DNA of 64,000 nt from Embleya sp051903075 (GCF_051903075.1 NZ_CP182424.1:238593-302592), one strand, 5' to 3'. Positions 53,581 to 63,290 are shown, counted from the first letter of the stretch. Numbers and translations: made by a program. The notes: generated by a model not told the origin, from the letters alone.

Positions 53581-55845
53581 TTGAGCGATACCGAAGACCT
53601 GCGCGTCGCCTTCCACGACCACCGTCGCCCGCTCGCCGCCGCCGGCGTCTACACGCTCACGGCCGAGCACCGCCTGACCAAGGACGGCAACCGGGTCGAC
53701 GTGAACCCGGCCATCCCGGCCACCACACAGCGATTCGAGATCCGCGCGGTCCGATTCGTCCTCGATCCGTCGTCCGTGCACGCCCACTACCCGGCCGAAG
53801 GCGCCGTAGGCGACTTCGGCCGCACCCTGCCACACATCACCCTGGACCGCTCCATCCTGCCCTGGGAGCGGCTGCTGAAGGCCCGTGCGACGCCCGAGCA
53901 GGCACCCTGGCTCGCGCTGATGGTCTTCCGCGCGGGTGAACTGCCCGACGACCCGGAGGGCTTGGGCCGCACCACCACCCGCACCGTCGCCCAACTGCGC
54001 AGCCCCGGCGACGGCATCCTCGGACCCGACCTCAGCGACGAAGGCATCACCCCGGGCATCGCGGCAAGCCGCTGCCAGAGCATCGACGTCCCCGCCGGGC
54101 TGTTCACCGCGCTGGTACCGCGTCAGGACGAACTCGACTACCTCGCCCACGTGCGCGACGTCGCCACCCGACCACAACTCCTCGACGACGGCGAAATCCT
54201 GACCAAGGGCCAATACGCCGTCCTGGCCGCCAACCGCTTCCCCCGGCAGCCCGGCACCTACACCGCGCACCTGGTCTCCCTGGAGGGCTTCAACGACAAG
54301 CTCGACCCCGGCCAATTGGGCGGCGACGTAAAGTTCGTGCGACTGTGCGCGCTGCATTCGTGGACGTTCACCAGCGACCCCCTCGGCACCCGCGACGCCG
54401 CCGCTCTGCTGAGCAACCTCGTCGCACCCGCCCGCACCGACCGGGAAAACCTCGCGCTGCGCCTGCGCCCGAGTGAGAACGTGGCGGCCCGATCCACCGC
54501 GGACGCCGAACAGTACGCCCGACGCCGCCTGCACCTGGGCTACACCCCACTTCCGTACCGGCTGCTGTCCGGGGAGACCACCTACGGCTGGTACCGCGGC
54601 CCGCTCGTCCCCGTGATCGCCGCCCAGACCCGCAACTTCGTCCGGGACACACCGAAGACCACCGCCGACCACGCGCTGATCTACGAGCCGGAAAACGGGC
54701 TGTTCGACGTCTCCTACGCCGCCGCCTGGACCCTGGGCCGCACCCTGGCGCTGAGCGACCCCGACTACAGCGAGGAGATCACCCGCGCGCGCCGCGAACT
54801 GGCCAACACCGCAGCGACCATGATGGCCCTGGCCACCGCCGGCCCGCCGCCCGCCGCCGCACACCCTGCCGACCTGAACGGGCGGACCCTGCGCGAGCTG
54901 GCCGTTCCCGGCTTCGCCGCACGTCTGCTCGACGCGCTCGCCCGCCCCCTCGCACCGCACGACCAGGTCCCGGCCCGCCGCCGCCGTACCCGGCCGACCC
55001 GGCAGAGCGCCCGCGCCGTACTCGCGGCCGGACCCGCAGCGACGGCCCTTCAGGCCACCGCCGAACGGCACACCCGCACCCTGCCGGCCTGGCTGGACGA
55101 ACTCACCCTGCTGCACCGAGTGCCGTTCAATTATCTGGTACCGCACCCCGCGACGCTCCCCCCGGAATCGATCCGGCTGTTCCGCATCGACGAGAACTGG
55201 ATCGAGGCACTGATCGCCGGAGCCCGCGACGTCGGCGTCCACACCTCCCTGGACGCACTCGTCGACACCACCCTCACCGCCGCCGTCGACAGCCGCCGCT
55301 CCCGCATCCGCACCCGGGAATCCGGCCGGGCCGGGCTGCTGATCCGCTCCGAACTCGTCGAAGCCTGGCCGGTATTCGACATCCTCGCCGGCGCCGCCGG
55401 AGCGAACGTCGCCGAACTGCGCCGCGACCACCTCGCCCCCGACACGCTGCTGCTGCTCTTGGACGCCCTCCCCGACGAGATCGTCATCCGCGAGCCCGGC
55501 CAGGGCATCCACTTCGGCATCGACAGCAACGACGCCGCCGGCGACAACAGCGTCATCAACCTGCGCGATCACCGCCCCGGCGACAACCTCGGCTACCCGC
55601 TGCGCCGCGACTACCCCGCCGCAGGCGGCCTGCTCACCCGCCATCTTCGGCTGCCCAACGCGGACGACGCTCCGCAGGTCCTCGCCCTGCGCGGGGACCG
55701 GGGCCTGGTACCCGCGCTCGCCGCCGCCCTCGACCCCACGCTGAGCGACCTCGCCCCCGGCGAGTTCGCCCTGCAACTCGTCAACGCCGCCGTCGAGCAA
55801 CGGCTGACCCTCGACCCCGCGGCCGACCGGGAGAGCGCCCGATGA
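53581..55845 (+). CDS. Unrecognised cassette protein, 754 aa
   Basis: Starts with TTG 53581, seven bases after the previous stop, with GAGGGG as ribosome binding site. N-terminal 120 residues are strand-rich (LAAAGVYTLTAEHRL, QRFEIRAVRFVLDPSSVHAHYP). The middle has helices and an invariant-looking GYTPLPYRLLSGETTYGWYRGPLVP. Later ESIRLFRIDENWIEALIAGARDVGVHT and a near-C-terminal INLRDHRPGDNLGYPL occur. No membrane segment or enzyme motif. I do not know the family. The gene ends in an ATGA overlap with the next, so the two are co-translated. Confidence 0.75.
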   Translation: MSDTEDLRVAFHDHRRPLAAAGVYTLTAEHRLTKDGNRVDVNPAIPATTQRFEIRAVRFVLDPSSVHAHYPAEGAVGDFGRTLPHITLDRSILPWERLLKARATPEQAPWLALMVFRAGELPDDPEGLGRTTTRTVAQLRSPGDGILGPDLSDEGITPGIAASRCQSIDVPAGLFTALVPRQDELDYLAHVRDVATRPQLLDDGEILTKGQYAVLAANRFPRQPGTYTAHLVSLEGFNDKLDPGQLGGDVKFVRLCALHSWTFTSDPLGTRDAAALLSNLVAPARTDRENLALRLRPSENVAARSTADAEQYARRRLHLGYTPLPYRLLSGETTYGWYRGPLVPVIAAQTRNFVRDTPKTTADHALIYEPENGLFDVSYAAAWTLGRTLALSDPDYSEEITRARRELANTAATMMALATAGPPPAAAHPADLNGRTLRELAVPGFAARLLDALARPLAPHDQVPARRRRTRPTRQSARAVLAAGPAATALQATAERHTRTLPAWLDELTLLHRVPFNYLVPHPATLPPESIRLFRIDENWIEALIAGARDVGVHTSLDALVDTTLTAAVDSRRSRIRTRESGRAGLLIRSELVEAWPVFDILAGAAGANVAELRRDHLAPDTLLLLLDALPDEIVIREPGQGIHFGIDSNDAAGDNSVINLRDHRPGDNLGYPLRRDYPAAGGLLTRHLRLPNADDAPQVLALRGDRGLVPALAAALDPTLSDLAPGEFALQLVNAAVEQRLTLDPAADRESAR

Positions 55846-58800
55846 CCGACACCGACCTGATCGTCCCCGTCGAGGTCCACGCACTGCTGGTCACCCGCGA
55901 CGTGGCCGCGCACGACGACTTCCGTCGCTGGAGCCCGCGCTACCCGTGGACGTTCTCCAAGGACTTCCGCAGCAACGCCGAACCGCCCATCCAGTACTCC
56001 GAGGGCAACCCCGGCGAAGGCATCCACGTCCAGTGGCAGTTGCCCGAAGCCCTGACCACCGGGGCGATCGACGCCGCCACCGGCGTCAGCACCTTCCCGC
56101 TGGTGCCCAACCGCTGGCTCGTGGTGCGCTATGCCAAGGTGCGGGACGAGCTGAAGGCCGCCGGGTTCGTGGTGCACAGCGACTACCTGGAGAAGGCCGA
56201 CGGCGGGCCCGTCGAGTCGGCCTTCACGCCGTTCGTGGACCCGGCATCCCCCAAGGAGGAGCCTCGCGCCGACTACATCGGCCACGTCCACCCGCTGAGC
56301 GACGGACCCTGGCGCGAGCCAGCCCCGCGGACGCTGTTCCTCACCGCCATCGGCAGCGGACTCCCCGCCTTCGCGGCCTTCGCCCCATACCACGAGAACG
56401 TCTTCCTCTTCCACGACACCCTCGCCGACCTGAAGGCCAACGACAACTACCCACCGCCGTGCACCGTCAGCTACTGCGTGATCGGCTGGTACAGCCGCGA
56501 CGACGCCGACATCCTCACCACCGCACGCGACATCGAGGGACTGCTGCCCCCCGACGCCGACCCTGACAAGCCGGCGGACGTGCTACGAGCCCTGGGCTGG
56601 GCCGCCCCCGACGGCATGCCGACCACGATCACCCGGACCCGGTACGTCGGCACCGCCCTCGGCATCCCTTGGGATCGCGAAGGCGGACACCATGACTCGG
56701 ACCGCCCCGCGACCGCAGACGTCAACGTCGCGATCGGCCACAGCACCTCCGACGCCGTCGCCGCCCTCGTCGACCACCAGAGCGGCGACACCGACCTCGC
56801 CGACCGGGTCCGCGCCCTGTTCCACGGCAACCCCGACGAACTCGACGGCCCCGACGGGCGGGTCTCCCTGGACGAGATCACCCGCCGCTCCTGGTTCAGC
56901 GGCCACGACGGCGGCGCCACCTGGCAAATCGTCAACCGACCCAGCGAACAGGCCGACAACCAGGCCCCACCGCCTGCCCAACCGGACTGGATCGAGACCC
57001 TCAACCGCGACCAGGACGCCTACGACCAGGCCGGGCACAACCTCGCCGCCGCACGGTGGCGACTGTGGAGACTGTGGTGGCTGCGCAACCTGCCCGACAA
57101 CCGGCGCCCCCTCGACTTCGACTTCGACGAGGACGCCTGGGACGCACAGATCCGGGCCGTGGGAACGCAGGTGACTCAGTTCGAAGCCGACGTCGAGCGG
57201 CTCGGTGGCACAGTCCCGCACGGTCTCACTCCCGAAGCGATCCAGGCCGCGATCGACCGCCACGCCGAGACCGAGGGACTGTCCGAGGAACTGGAGCTGA
57301 AACGAACGCCCCGGCAGAACTACCACCGCCCCGCCGACCCCGTCCTCGCGCTGACCGGCGCGGGCAACTCGCAACCGCTCGACCGGGACGAGGACGCCCC
57401 GCTGCCCTGCCGCCTGCCCTCCCGCCTGCTCACCCGGGTGAAGATCGACAACGACTGGGCGGACGTCCCGACCACTCCGCTGCTGCCCCTCGACACTCCC
57501 GAAGTCCCGGGCATCATCGAGGCGCTGGTCGCCGAGTTCGCCCTGCTCGACCAGGCCGCACGCACCCCGGCCGTCGACGGCGAGCCCGATCGAACGGCGC
57601 TGCACACCGTCGTCGCCGAGCCGACCGCCAACTCCAGGGGCCCGTGGCCCGAATACACCCGGGTGTGGCGCCAGCCCTGGCTCCCGCTCTACCTCCAGTG
57701 GGAGATCAAGCACTGCGCCACTCCCTATCAGAGTCAGGACGCCACCCTCAACTGGGAGTTCGGCCTCGGTGGCGACGGCGACCCCGAACCCGACCGCCAC
57801 CGCTACCGCTGGAAGGGCACGGACGCGGCCGACGGCGACGGCGACGGCGGACGGCGATGGACCGCCTTCGGCGGGCGTGCCTTCGTCACCCCCTCCACCC
57901 GCTACGTGCTGCGCGAGCAGACGCGGCGGCTCGCCGAGCACACGCCCCCCCGACAGGCCCGGCAACTGCGCGCCATGCGCGAGGAATTGGAGACCATGGA
58001 TGTGCTCTCCCAAGCCCTCGACGGCTTCCACGACTGGCTCATCCAGCAGGACGGCGCAGCCCAGGCCGTCACCGACCCATCGGTCCTGGCCCTGGCCGGC
58101 GAGACCAACCACGTTCCCGACGGTGCGGAGGGCCTCGGCGAGCAGCGCTTCCAACCCGTGCGGGCCGGCCAGTTCCACTTCATCGAGCTGATCGTCATCG
58201 ACCGTTTCGGACGGGTGTACTCGCTGGTGCAGCCGGTCGGCAGCCAGCCCATCCAGTTCCCGCTGGTCCGCGCCGACAGCGTAGTGCCGGACCGCGACCT
58301 GTTCCCCGACCCGCCCGGCCCACAGCGCTTCGTGCAGCTGCCGCCCCGGCTCGTGCAACCGGCTCGGGTCCGTCTGGACACCGTGCCGCTGCATGCCGAC
58401 CAGCCGCCCGCCGAGCCGGCCGAAGCCGTCGACGCCGCGCAACTCCCCGGCGCCGAGACACCGGTAGCCGGTTGGCTGCTGGCCAACCACCTCGACCAAA
58501 CCCTGCTGGTCCACGGCCCCGACGGGGAGCCGCTGGGCGAACTGCGCGTGGTACGCGACGTCCGCAACACCCGCACCACCGCCTGGAACACGCTCCCGCA
58601 CGCCCCCTTCCGCCACCCGCAGGACGACGACTTCGCCGCCGCCTACCCACATGTCGCGGCCTTCGCACGCGGCCTGCTCGACCACGAGCCGGAAGCCTTC
58701 GAGGCACTGACCGAGACGATCGACACCGCACTCGACCACATCCTCGAACCCTCACCGAACGAGGACCGCTCCCCGGCCCGACTGATCGGCCGCCCCATCG

Positions 58801-59966
58801 CCCTCATCCGCACCCGACTCAACCTGGACCTCATGGGCGAACCGCTGACCGACCCCAGCTGGAAACGCGCCCTCGTCCCACCGGACGAGCCCTATCCCGA
58901 CCACCATGACCACCCCGACTACCGAAACTACCCCGACTACCGCTGGACCGTGCGCCTGGGCGATCCCGACCGACTCTCCGACGGCCTCATCGGCTACTTC
59001 GCCGCCGACGACCACGACCAGCGCACCCGCTACCACCGCTTCCACGCCGTCGAACCCGACGGCCCGGCCAACGCCTACGTGACCGCGATCGACACCGGCG
59101 CCCACCTCACCCTGCCCGCCCGCCCCGCCGACCGCCCCGCCACCCACCACCTAACCCTGCTGGCCTGTCCGCACACCGCCGTCCACGCCACCACCGACAT
59201 CCTCCCCGTCGCCGAAGTCACCGTGGACGCCGACACCACCCACCGCGCCCTAGCCCGCATCCGTGCCTCCTTCCGGCTCAACCCCCTGCTCGCCCCCGAC
59301 CGCTTCGGCCCGCCCACAGCCGCAGCCTCCCTCAAAGGCCGCGCCGGCCACCCCGCATCCGCCATGGCCGACGGCGACCCGAACACCTCCTACGAGAGCA
59401 CCGAACCACCGGTCACCGGTGACTGGATCGGCCTCGACCTGCACATCGAACGGCGAGTCGAAGCCGTCGACATCCTCCTCGGACGGGCCGACGGCAACGG
59501 CATCCCCGCGACGACCGACCTGGAGGCCTCCACCGACGGTGAGCAGTGGACCCTCCTGCGCGACTACGCCCAAGTGACCGAGATCCACCACACTCCCGAT
59601 ACACCGCTCACCGCCCGCTTTCTGCGACTGCGACACACCAGCGCCGCCGACGAACCCTGCGGCGTCCGCGAGTTCACCGTGCAGGCCGAACCGCCGGACA
59701 AGTCCCTCGTCATGCCCCGTCCCGCAGCCTGGCACGGCGACTGGACCTGGGCCGAACCGATCGCGGTGAACGGCACCGCCACCGGCGTACCGCTGCCCGA
59801 CTGGCACGAGCACATCATCCACAACGCAGACCGGCTCTCCCACCCCGACGCACCCCTACCCGTCGCCCGCTCCGGCTACCTCCAGCTCCAACCCGCCGGC
59901 ACAGAACCAACCCGCGCCACCGCAACGCCCGCTCCTTCGCCGGCCCAGGAAGGAAGCGCGTCGTGA
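55842..59966 (+). CDS. Unrecognised 1374-aa cassette protein with C-terminal discoidin-like domain
   Basis: Overlaps the upstream gene (ATGA). The N-terminal 250 residues are strand-rich with PIQYSEGNPGEGIHVQWQLPEALTTG and RWLVVRYAKV. The central part has long helices (ARWRLWRLWWLRNLP, EELETMDVLSQALDGFHDWL). Residues about 1165-1285 form a discoidin/F5-8C-like domain: ASAMADGDPNTSYES, DWIGLDLHIERRVEAVDILLG, LEASTDGEQWTLL, ARFLRLRHTSA. Such domains bind sugars or surfaces. No signal peptide or membrane helix. The rest is not recognised. It overlaps the next gene by GTGA. Confidence 0.78.
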   Translation: MTDTDLIVPVEVHALLVTRDVAAHDDFRRWSPRYPWTFSKDFRSNAEPPIQYSEGNPGEGIHVQWQLPEALTTGAIDAATGVSTFPLVPNRWLVVRYAKVRDELKAAGFVVHSDYLEKADGGPVESAFTPFVDPASPKEEPRADYIGHVHPLSDGPWREPAPRTLFLTAIGSGLPAFAAFAPYHENVFLFHDTLADLKANDNYPPPCTVSYCVIGWYSRDDADILTTARDIEGLLPPDADPDKPADVLRALGWAAPDGMPTTITRTRYVGTALGIPWDREGGHHDSDRPATADVNVAIGHSTSDAVAALVDHQSGDTDLADRVRALFHGNPDELDGPDGRVSLDEITRRSWFSGHDGGATWQIVNRPSEQADNQAPPPAQPDWIETLNRDQDAYDQAGHNLAAARWRLWRLWWLRNLPDNRRPLDFDFDEDAWDAQIRAVGTQVTQFEADVERLGGTVPHGLTPEAIQAAIDRHAETEGLSEELELKRTPRQNYHRPADPVLALTGAGNSQPLDRDEDAPLPCRLPSRLLTRVKIDNDWADVPTTPLLPLDTPEVPGIIEALVAEFALLDQAARTPAVDGEPDRTALHTVVAEPTANSRGPWPEYTRVWRQPWLPLYLQWEIKHCATPYQSQDATLNWEFGLGGDGDPEPDRHRYRWKGTDAADGDGDGGRRWTAFGGRAFVTPSTRYVLREQTRRLAEHTPPRQARQLRAMREELETMDVLSQALDGFHDWLIQQDGAAQAVTDPSVLALAGETNHVPDGAEGLGEQRFQPVRAGQFHFIELIVIDRFGRVYSLVQPVGSQPIQFPLVRADSVVPDRDLFPDPPGPQRFVQLPPRLVQPARVRLDTVPLHADQPPAEPAEAVDAAQLPGAETPVAGWLLANHLDQTLLVHGPDGEPLGELRVVRDVRNTRTTAWNTLPHAPFRHPQDDDFAAAYPHVAAFARGLLDHEPEAFEALTETIDTALDHILEPSPNEDRSPARLIGRPIALIRTRLNLDLMGEPLTDPSWKRALVPPDEPYPDHHDHPDYRNYPDYRWTVRLGDPDRLSDGLIGYFAADDHDQRTRYHRFHAVEPDGPANAYVTAIDTGAHLTLPARPADRPATHHLTLLACPHTAVHATTDILPVAEVTVDADTTHRALARIRASFRLNPLLAPDRFGPPTAAASLKGRAGHPASAMADGDPNTSYESTEPPVTGDWIGLDLHIERRVEAVDILLGRADGNGIPATTDLEASTDGEQWTLLRDYAQVTEIHHTPDTPLTARFLRLRHTSAADEPCGVREFTVQAEPPDKSLVMPRPAAWHGDWTWAEPIAVNGTATGVPLPDWHEHIIHNADRLSHPDAPLPVARSGYLQLQPAGTEPTRATATPAPSPAQEGSAS

Positions 59967-60457
59967 CCAGCCCCGACCCGGCCCTGCTCCTCCCATATCG
60001 CCTGGAACACACCCCGGCGCAGGCCGCACGGCCCGAGGAGGTGGCCCTCGACCGCGTCCGCCTCACCATCGGCGACGACCCGGACGGCGACACCGCCTGG
60101 CCGGTGCGATGCGCACGGATCTCCCTCGCCCTCCCGACGGCCGACGGCGCAACCTTGCGGACCGCGGAACCCGTCGTCCTGCGCACCCGACTGGAACTCG
60201 AACGCGGCCCCGGCCGCGGCCGGCAGTGGCTCGTCGAAACCAGCCCCGACCCGGCCGGCATCCTCCTCACCCTCAACCCCGCCGAACCGGCCGGTTTCGA
60301 CGGCAGTTGGACCCTCACCCTCATCCTCGACATCAGCACCCCGCTCGGCACGCAGAGCCGCATCTCCGAGGACACCGCGCTCGGCGACGGCAGCCCGCAG
60401 CGCCGCGCCGGGAACGCCACCCTCACCGCCACGCCCGTGTCCAACCGACCTTCCTGA
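59963..60457 (+). CDS. Small cassette protein, 164 aa, shares a domain with the last gene
   Basis: GTG 59963 overlaps the previous stop (GTGA). The product is a compact beta protein: ISLALPTADGATLR, RQWLVETSPDPAGILLTLNP, then AGFDGSWTLTLILDISTP. The segment from RQW to FDGSW recurs in residues 80-125 of the 549-residue protein (RQWAVERDTRDPNQTIFTCSPPPGDPAAFDGTWSVELEL, given here only to mark the match). It is thus a free copy of that protein's N-terminal domain. No catalytic motif. Confidence 0.72.
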   Translation: MTSPDPALLLPYRLEHTPAQAARPEEVALDRVRLTIGDDPDGDTAWPVRCARISLALPTADGATLRTAEPVVLRTRLELERGPGRGRQWLVETSPDPAGILLTLNPAEPAGFDGSWTLTLILDISTPLGTQSRISEDTALGDGSPQRRAGNATLTATPVSNRPS

Positions 60458-60475
60458 CCCTGGAGTTGGAGAGCC

Positions 60476-62125
60476 GTGACCACTGCTGACCTCCCCATGC
60501 TGCTCCCGCCCGACATGGTTCCCGAGCCCGGGACGCTCAGCGTCTCGACCTTCGCCAAACCGGAGTACGCCAAACTGACTTTCACCTACGGCAAGGTGAA
60601 GTCCGGCGGCACCTGGCCCGTGCACTGCAAGTGGTTCAAGGTCCGCATCCCGACCGGCCGCCAGGCATCCGCCCTGACCAGCGAACCCGGCCTGATCCAT
60701 TACGAGTTGACCGTTCCCGACGGCAAGCGGCAGTGGGCCGTGGAGCGCGACACCCGCGATCCCAACCAGACGATCTTCACCTGCTCGCCGCCGCCGGGCG
60801 ACCCCGCCGCGTTCGACGGAACCTGGAGCGTCGAGCTGGAGTTGTGGGGTATCGAGGTCAACGGCGGTGTCGGCCCGGTCGACATCGTCTGGGAGGAGTC
60901 CACCTCGACAGCCGGAGCGGCCGGCCCCTTCGAGGAACGCACCGGCCGGGGCGAAGTCGCCAAACGCGACGACTCGTTCTACCTGCACAGCTTCCGACCG
61001 GCCACGGTTGCCATCGCCCGCAACACCAAGGCCACCCTCCATTGGGACGGCACCCCCCACGCGACGTACACCATGTACTACCGGAAACCGGACGGCACCC
61101 AGGGATCGTCCCCGGCCAGCGACGACAGCTGGACCTCCCCGGTGGCACTGGTCGACGATTCGAGCTTCACCCTCGAAGCGAAGATGGGCAACGAAGTCCG
61201 GTACCTCACCACCCACATCAAGGTAAACAACCCCGACATCGCCGTCACCAGCGTGGCGGCGCCGACCGCGACCGGCACCATCGCTGTCAAGAACAACCTC
61301 ACCGTCGAGACGGGAAAGACCCTTACCGTGAGGGTGTTGTCCTCCGGCGATCAGGCCGTGCCCATCCAGTTCCACACCCCCATCGTCGGTCGTCCCGGCT
61401 CCACATATCTCCGCGTGGCCGAGCGAATCGACCTGGAAGGCGGCGCCACCGTCGCCGCAGGAAAGACACTCACCGTCAACGGATCCACGCAACTCAACGG
61501 GGGAGCGACCGTTGCCGCAGGGAAGACGCTCACCACGAACGGATCCGTCCAGGCGAACGGCAACGTCACCGTCGCGGCGGCCGCGATGCTCACCACCAAC
61601 GGGCCCGTCCAGGCGAACGGCAACGTCACCGTCGCGGCGGCCGGGACGCTCACCACCAACGGGCCGGTCCAGGCCAACAACAACGTCACGATCAAATCGG
61701 ACAAGACCCTCAAGGTCACCTTGGTGCATCCGGCGATCGACAACGGCGTGATCAACCTGCAGGGGAACGTGGCCGTGGCGGCGGGCAAGAACGTCACGAT
61801 CCCCAAGGGAGGCGGTCAACTCGTGGTGACCGACGCGTTCGTCGCGAAATCCCATAATCCGGGCTCGACCTACCCCAAGGTCGAAATCGGCATGGCGGGC
61901 GTGGCCACCGACGGCAGTATCAAACTCCAAGGAACCATCACACGCGGCGGCAGGGCGGTGGTCGCGGCAGGTGACACCGTGGCACTGCAATCGCTCTACT
62001 GGTCGGGCAAGTATCTCAACGGCTCGGGGAAGGACAACCACAGCGACAACGCCGGCGTCACGGGCCCCGCAGCCTTCTACCGGAGCCATGACGGCGCTGC
62101 CAACTTCAAGATCGAACACCGCTAG
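60476..62125 (+). CDS. Fibre-like cassette protein with 20-residue repeats, 549 aa
   Basis: GTG 60476, 18 bases after the previous stop, with GGAGAG before it. Residues 1-165 form the domain shared with the 164-residue protein. Residues 170-260 look like an immunoglobulin-like domain (FRPATVAIARNTKATLHWDG). From residue 322 five 20-residue units (GGATVAAGKTLTTNGSVQAN and variants) are followed by NLQGNVAVAAGKNVTI. This repeat is typical of beta-helical stalks of fibres and adhesins. The C-terminus is glycine-rich and ends in AFYRSHDGAANFKIEHR, perhaps a receptor-binding tip. No signal peptide. Last gene of the cassette. Confidence 0.78.
   Translation: MTTADLPMLLPPDMVPEPGTLSVSTFAKPEYAKLTFTYGKVKSGGTWPVHCKWFKVRIPTGRQASALTSEPGLIHYELTVPDGKRQWAVERDTRDPNQTIFTCSPPPGDPAAFDGTWSVELELWGIEVNGGVGPVDIVWEESTSTAGAAGPFEERTGRGEVAKRDDSFYLHSFRPATVAIARNTKATLHWDGTPHATYTMYYRKPDGTQGSSPASDDSWTSPVALVDDSSFTLEAKMGNEVRYLTTHIKVNNPDIAVTSVAAPTATGTIAVKNNLTVETGKTLTVRVLSSGDQAVPIQFHTPIVGRPGSTYLRVAERIDLEGGATVAAGKTLTVNGSTQLNGGATVAAGKTLTTNGSVQANGNVTVAAAAMLTTNGPVQANGNVTVAAAGTLTTNGPVQANNNVTIKSDKTLKVTLVHPAIDNGVINLQGNVAVAAGKNVTIPKGGGQLVVTDAFVAKSHNPGSTYPKVEIGMAGVATDGSIKLQGTITRGGRAVVAAGDTVALQSLYWSGKYLNGSGKDNHSDNAGVTGPAAFYRSHDGAANFKIEHR
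61439..61738 (+). repeat. Five 60-bp tandem repeats (20 residues each)
   Basis: Units start at 61439, 61499, 61559, 61619 and 61679. The third and fourth are almost identical in DNA; the fifth is diverged after its first ten residues. Confidence 0.85.
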
Positions 62126-62534
62126 ATCCCGCCCCGATTGAGGATATGCCGACCGGCCGCGTCCCGGCGCCCGCCCTGTGTGGGGGGACGGAGCGCCGGG
62201 TCGCGGCTCGCAGCGAGCGGTCACCGCCCCACCTTCCCCCTGCTCGTCCGCGATCGTGTCCAACGAGGTCGCCGCCCGCCGAACAGTCGGGACATGCGCG
62301 CCAGGGCGCGCCCTGAACATGGTGGACGGTGTCGGCGAAGTACTTCAACAGCATCCATGTGCAGGCCTCGTTCGCGGGGACCGTGGACCCCGACGGCCCG
62401 ACCTGCATGCTCGACCGGTCCCATACGGAGCGGTTGTCCCGGCAGTTCGCGCACAGCCGTACCCGCCAGCGTGGGCCGATACAGGGCTGGAACGTCACCA
62501 CCGGCCCATCGGCCGGGCCCGGGCCCGGGCCCAC
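62106..62534 (-). CDS. Small cysteine-containing hypothetical protein
   Basis: The frame from 62534 has strong third-position GC for about 85 codons: VVTFQPCIGPRWRVRLCANC, SVWDRSSMQVG, CTWMLLKYFADTV, APWRACPDC. Two CxxC pairs could bind zinc. The part after about 62270 is arginine/glycine-rich, and the end overlaps the 549-residue gene by 20 bp, so the 3' end may be altered. No family recognised; convergent with the cassette. Confidence 0.5.
   Translation of the reverse strand: MGPGPGPADGPVVTFQPCIGPRWRVRLCANCRDNRSVWDRSSMQVGPSGSTVPANEACTWMLLKYFADTVHHVQGAPWRACPDCSAGGDLVGHDRGRAGGRWGGDRSLRAATRRSVPPHRAGAGTRPVGISSIGAGSSGVRS
62163..62200 (+). terminator. Possible terminator of the DUF6603 cassette
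   Basis: An 8-bp stem CCCGGCGC/GCGCCGGG with a 22-base loop, 38 bp after the last stop of the cassette. Long loop, no T-run. Confidence 0.4.
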
Positions 62535-62951
62535 AGGTCACAGGTGGCCGCAACGGCGGCCGCCCGGAACGCGATGAGCCACGCTGGCCGCCGTAGCGCG
62601 GGGTTCGCCGCCGCGGCGCTGGAGGCTGTGTCGTCTCAGCGGGATTGTGCAGGTGCGGTGCTCTGACCTGGGGTGCTGCACGGTTTGAGAATGTTGGTCT
62701 GTGTCGTGTGACCTGGGGCTTCGGTGTGCGGTGTCAGGTGTGTTCCTCGGGGGAGGTGCGGTTGACCTGCGGTGCGGCAGGTTCTCAGAAGGCCGCGCAG
62801 TGTGATCGAGAATTTCCTGTGGTGGGTGGTGTGTCCGTCGGTCGGGGCCGGTTTGGGGCCGCCGTCCGCATCATCGCCTCGCGCCTCTTGTGGTGGCGGT
62901 GTGTGGGTGTGCATGCTCGAGGCGTCATCACCGTGCGGGGAGGAGACGGCT
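62535..62951. other. Upstream region of the second graspetide operon
   Basis: No gene seen. TTGACC at 62762-62767 overlaps an inverted repeat ACCTGC-6-GCAGGT (62765-62782), which could be a promoter with an operator. No XRE regulator lies beside it, and I found no match to the TGCACAACA palindrome. Confidence 0.35.
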
Positions 62952-63290
62952 GTGGCCGATACGGGTGCACGCGCACGATCAACGGTCGGATGGGGGTTGG
63001 ACGCGCCGGAGTTGCGTCTGCCGGTGAACCCGTCCGGGGCGGAGCCGTTGCCGGACCTGTCCGATCGGGCGGGCCCGGTGCCGTTCGCGTTCCGGTTCCT
63101 GGTCCCGGTCACCGGCACCGGCGGCATCCTCCCCGAGGACCTGTCCTACGACGAGGACACGCAGACCGGGATCTACGAGGACCTCCCGCCCGGCGTCTAC
63201 ATGACGAAGAACCCACCCAAGACATACGGCCCCACCCAACCGTCGGGCCAGATGGACGCCCCCGACGACCCCGGCACCAGTGACGACTGA
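62952..63290 (+). CDS. tgmA: Second graspetide precursor peptide
   Basis: GTG 62952 follows GGGAGGAG at seven bases; 112 residues. A leader-like segment (WGLDAPELRLPVNPSG, then PVPFAFRFLVPVTG) is followed by LSYDEDTQTGIYEDLPPGVYMTKN. A Thr/Ser/Asp-rich tail (YGPTQPSGQMDAPDDPGTSDD) could be the core joined by ester bonds. The D-x-x-T-Q-T motif is usual in precursors of the SAV_5885 type. It is unlike the precursor at 18888, so the two clusters make different products. The ligase gene starts inside its last codons. Identification depends on that neighbour. Confidence 0.72.
   Translation: MADTGARARSTVGWGLDAPELRLPVNPSGAEPLPDLSDRAGPVPFAFRFLVPVTGTGGILPEDLSYDEDTQTGIYEDLPPGVYMTKNPPKTYGPTQPSGQMDAPDDPGTSDD

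Noticed and set aside
53536..55884. 782-residue minus-strand frame
   Set aside because: Exact antisense of the 754-residue cassette gene; glycine/valine-rich with no domain.
61439..61738. Regular repeats considered as a CRISPR array
   Set aside because: Units are contiguous, in frame and coding, without unique spacers.
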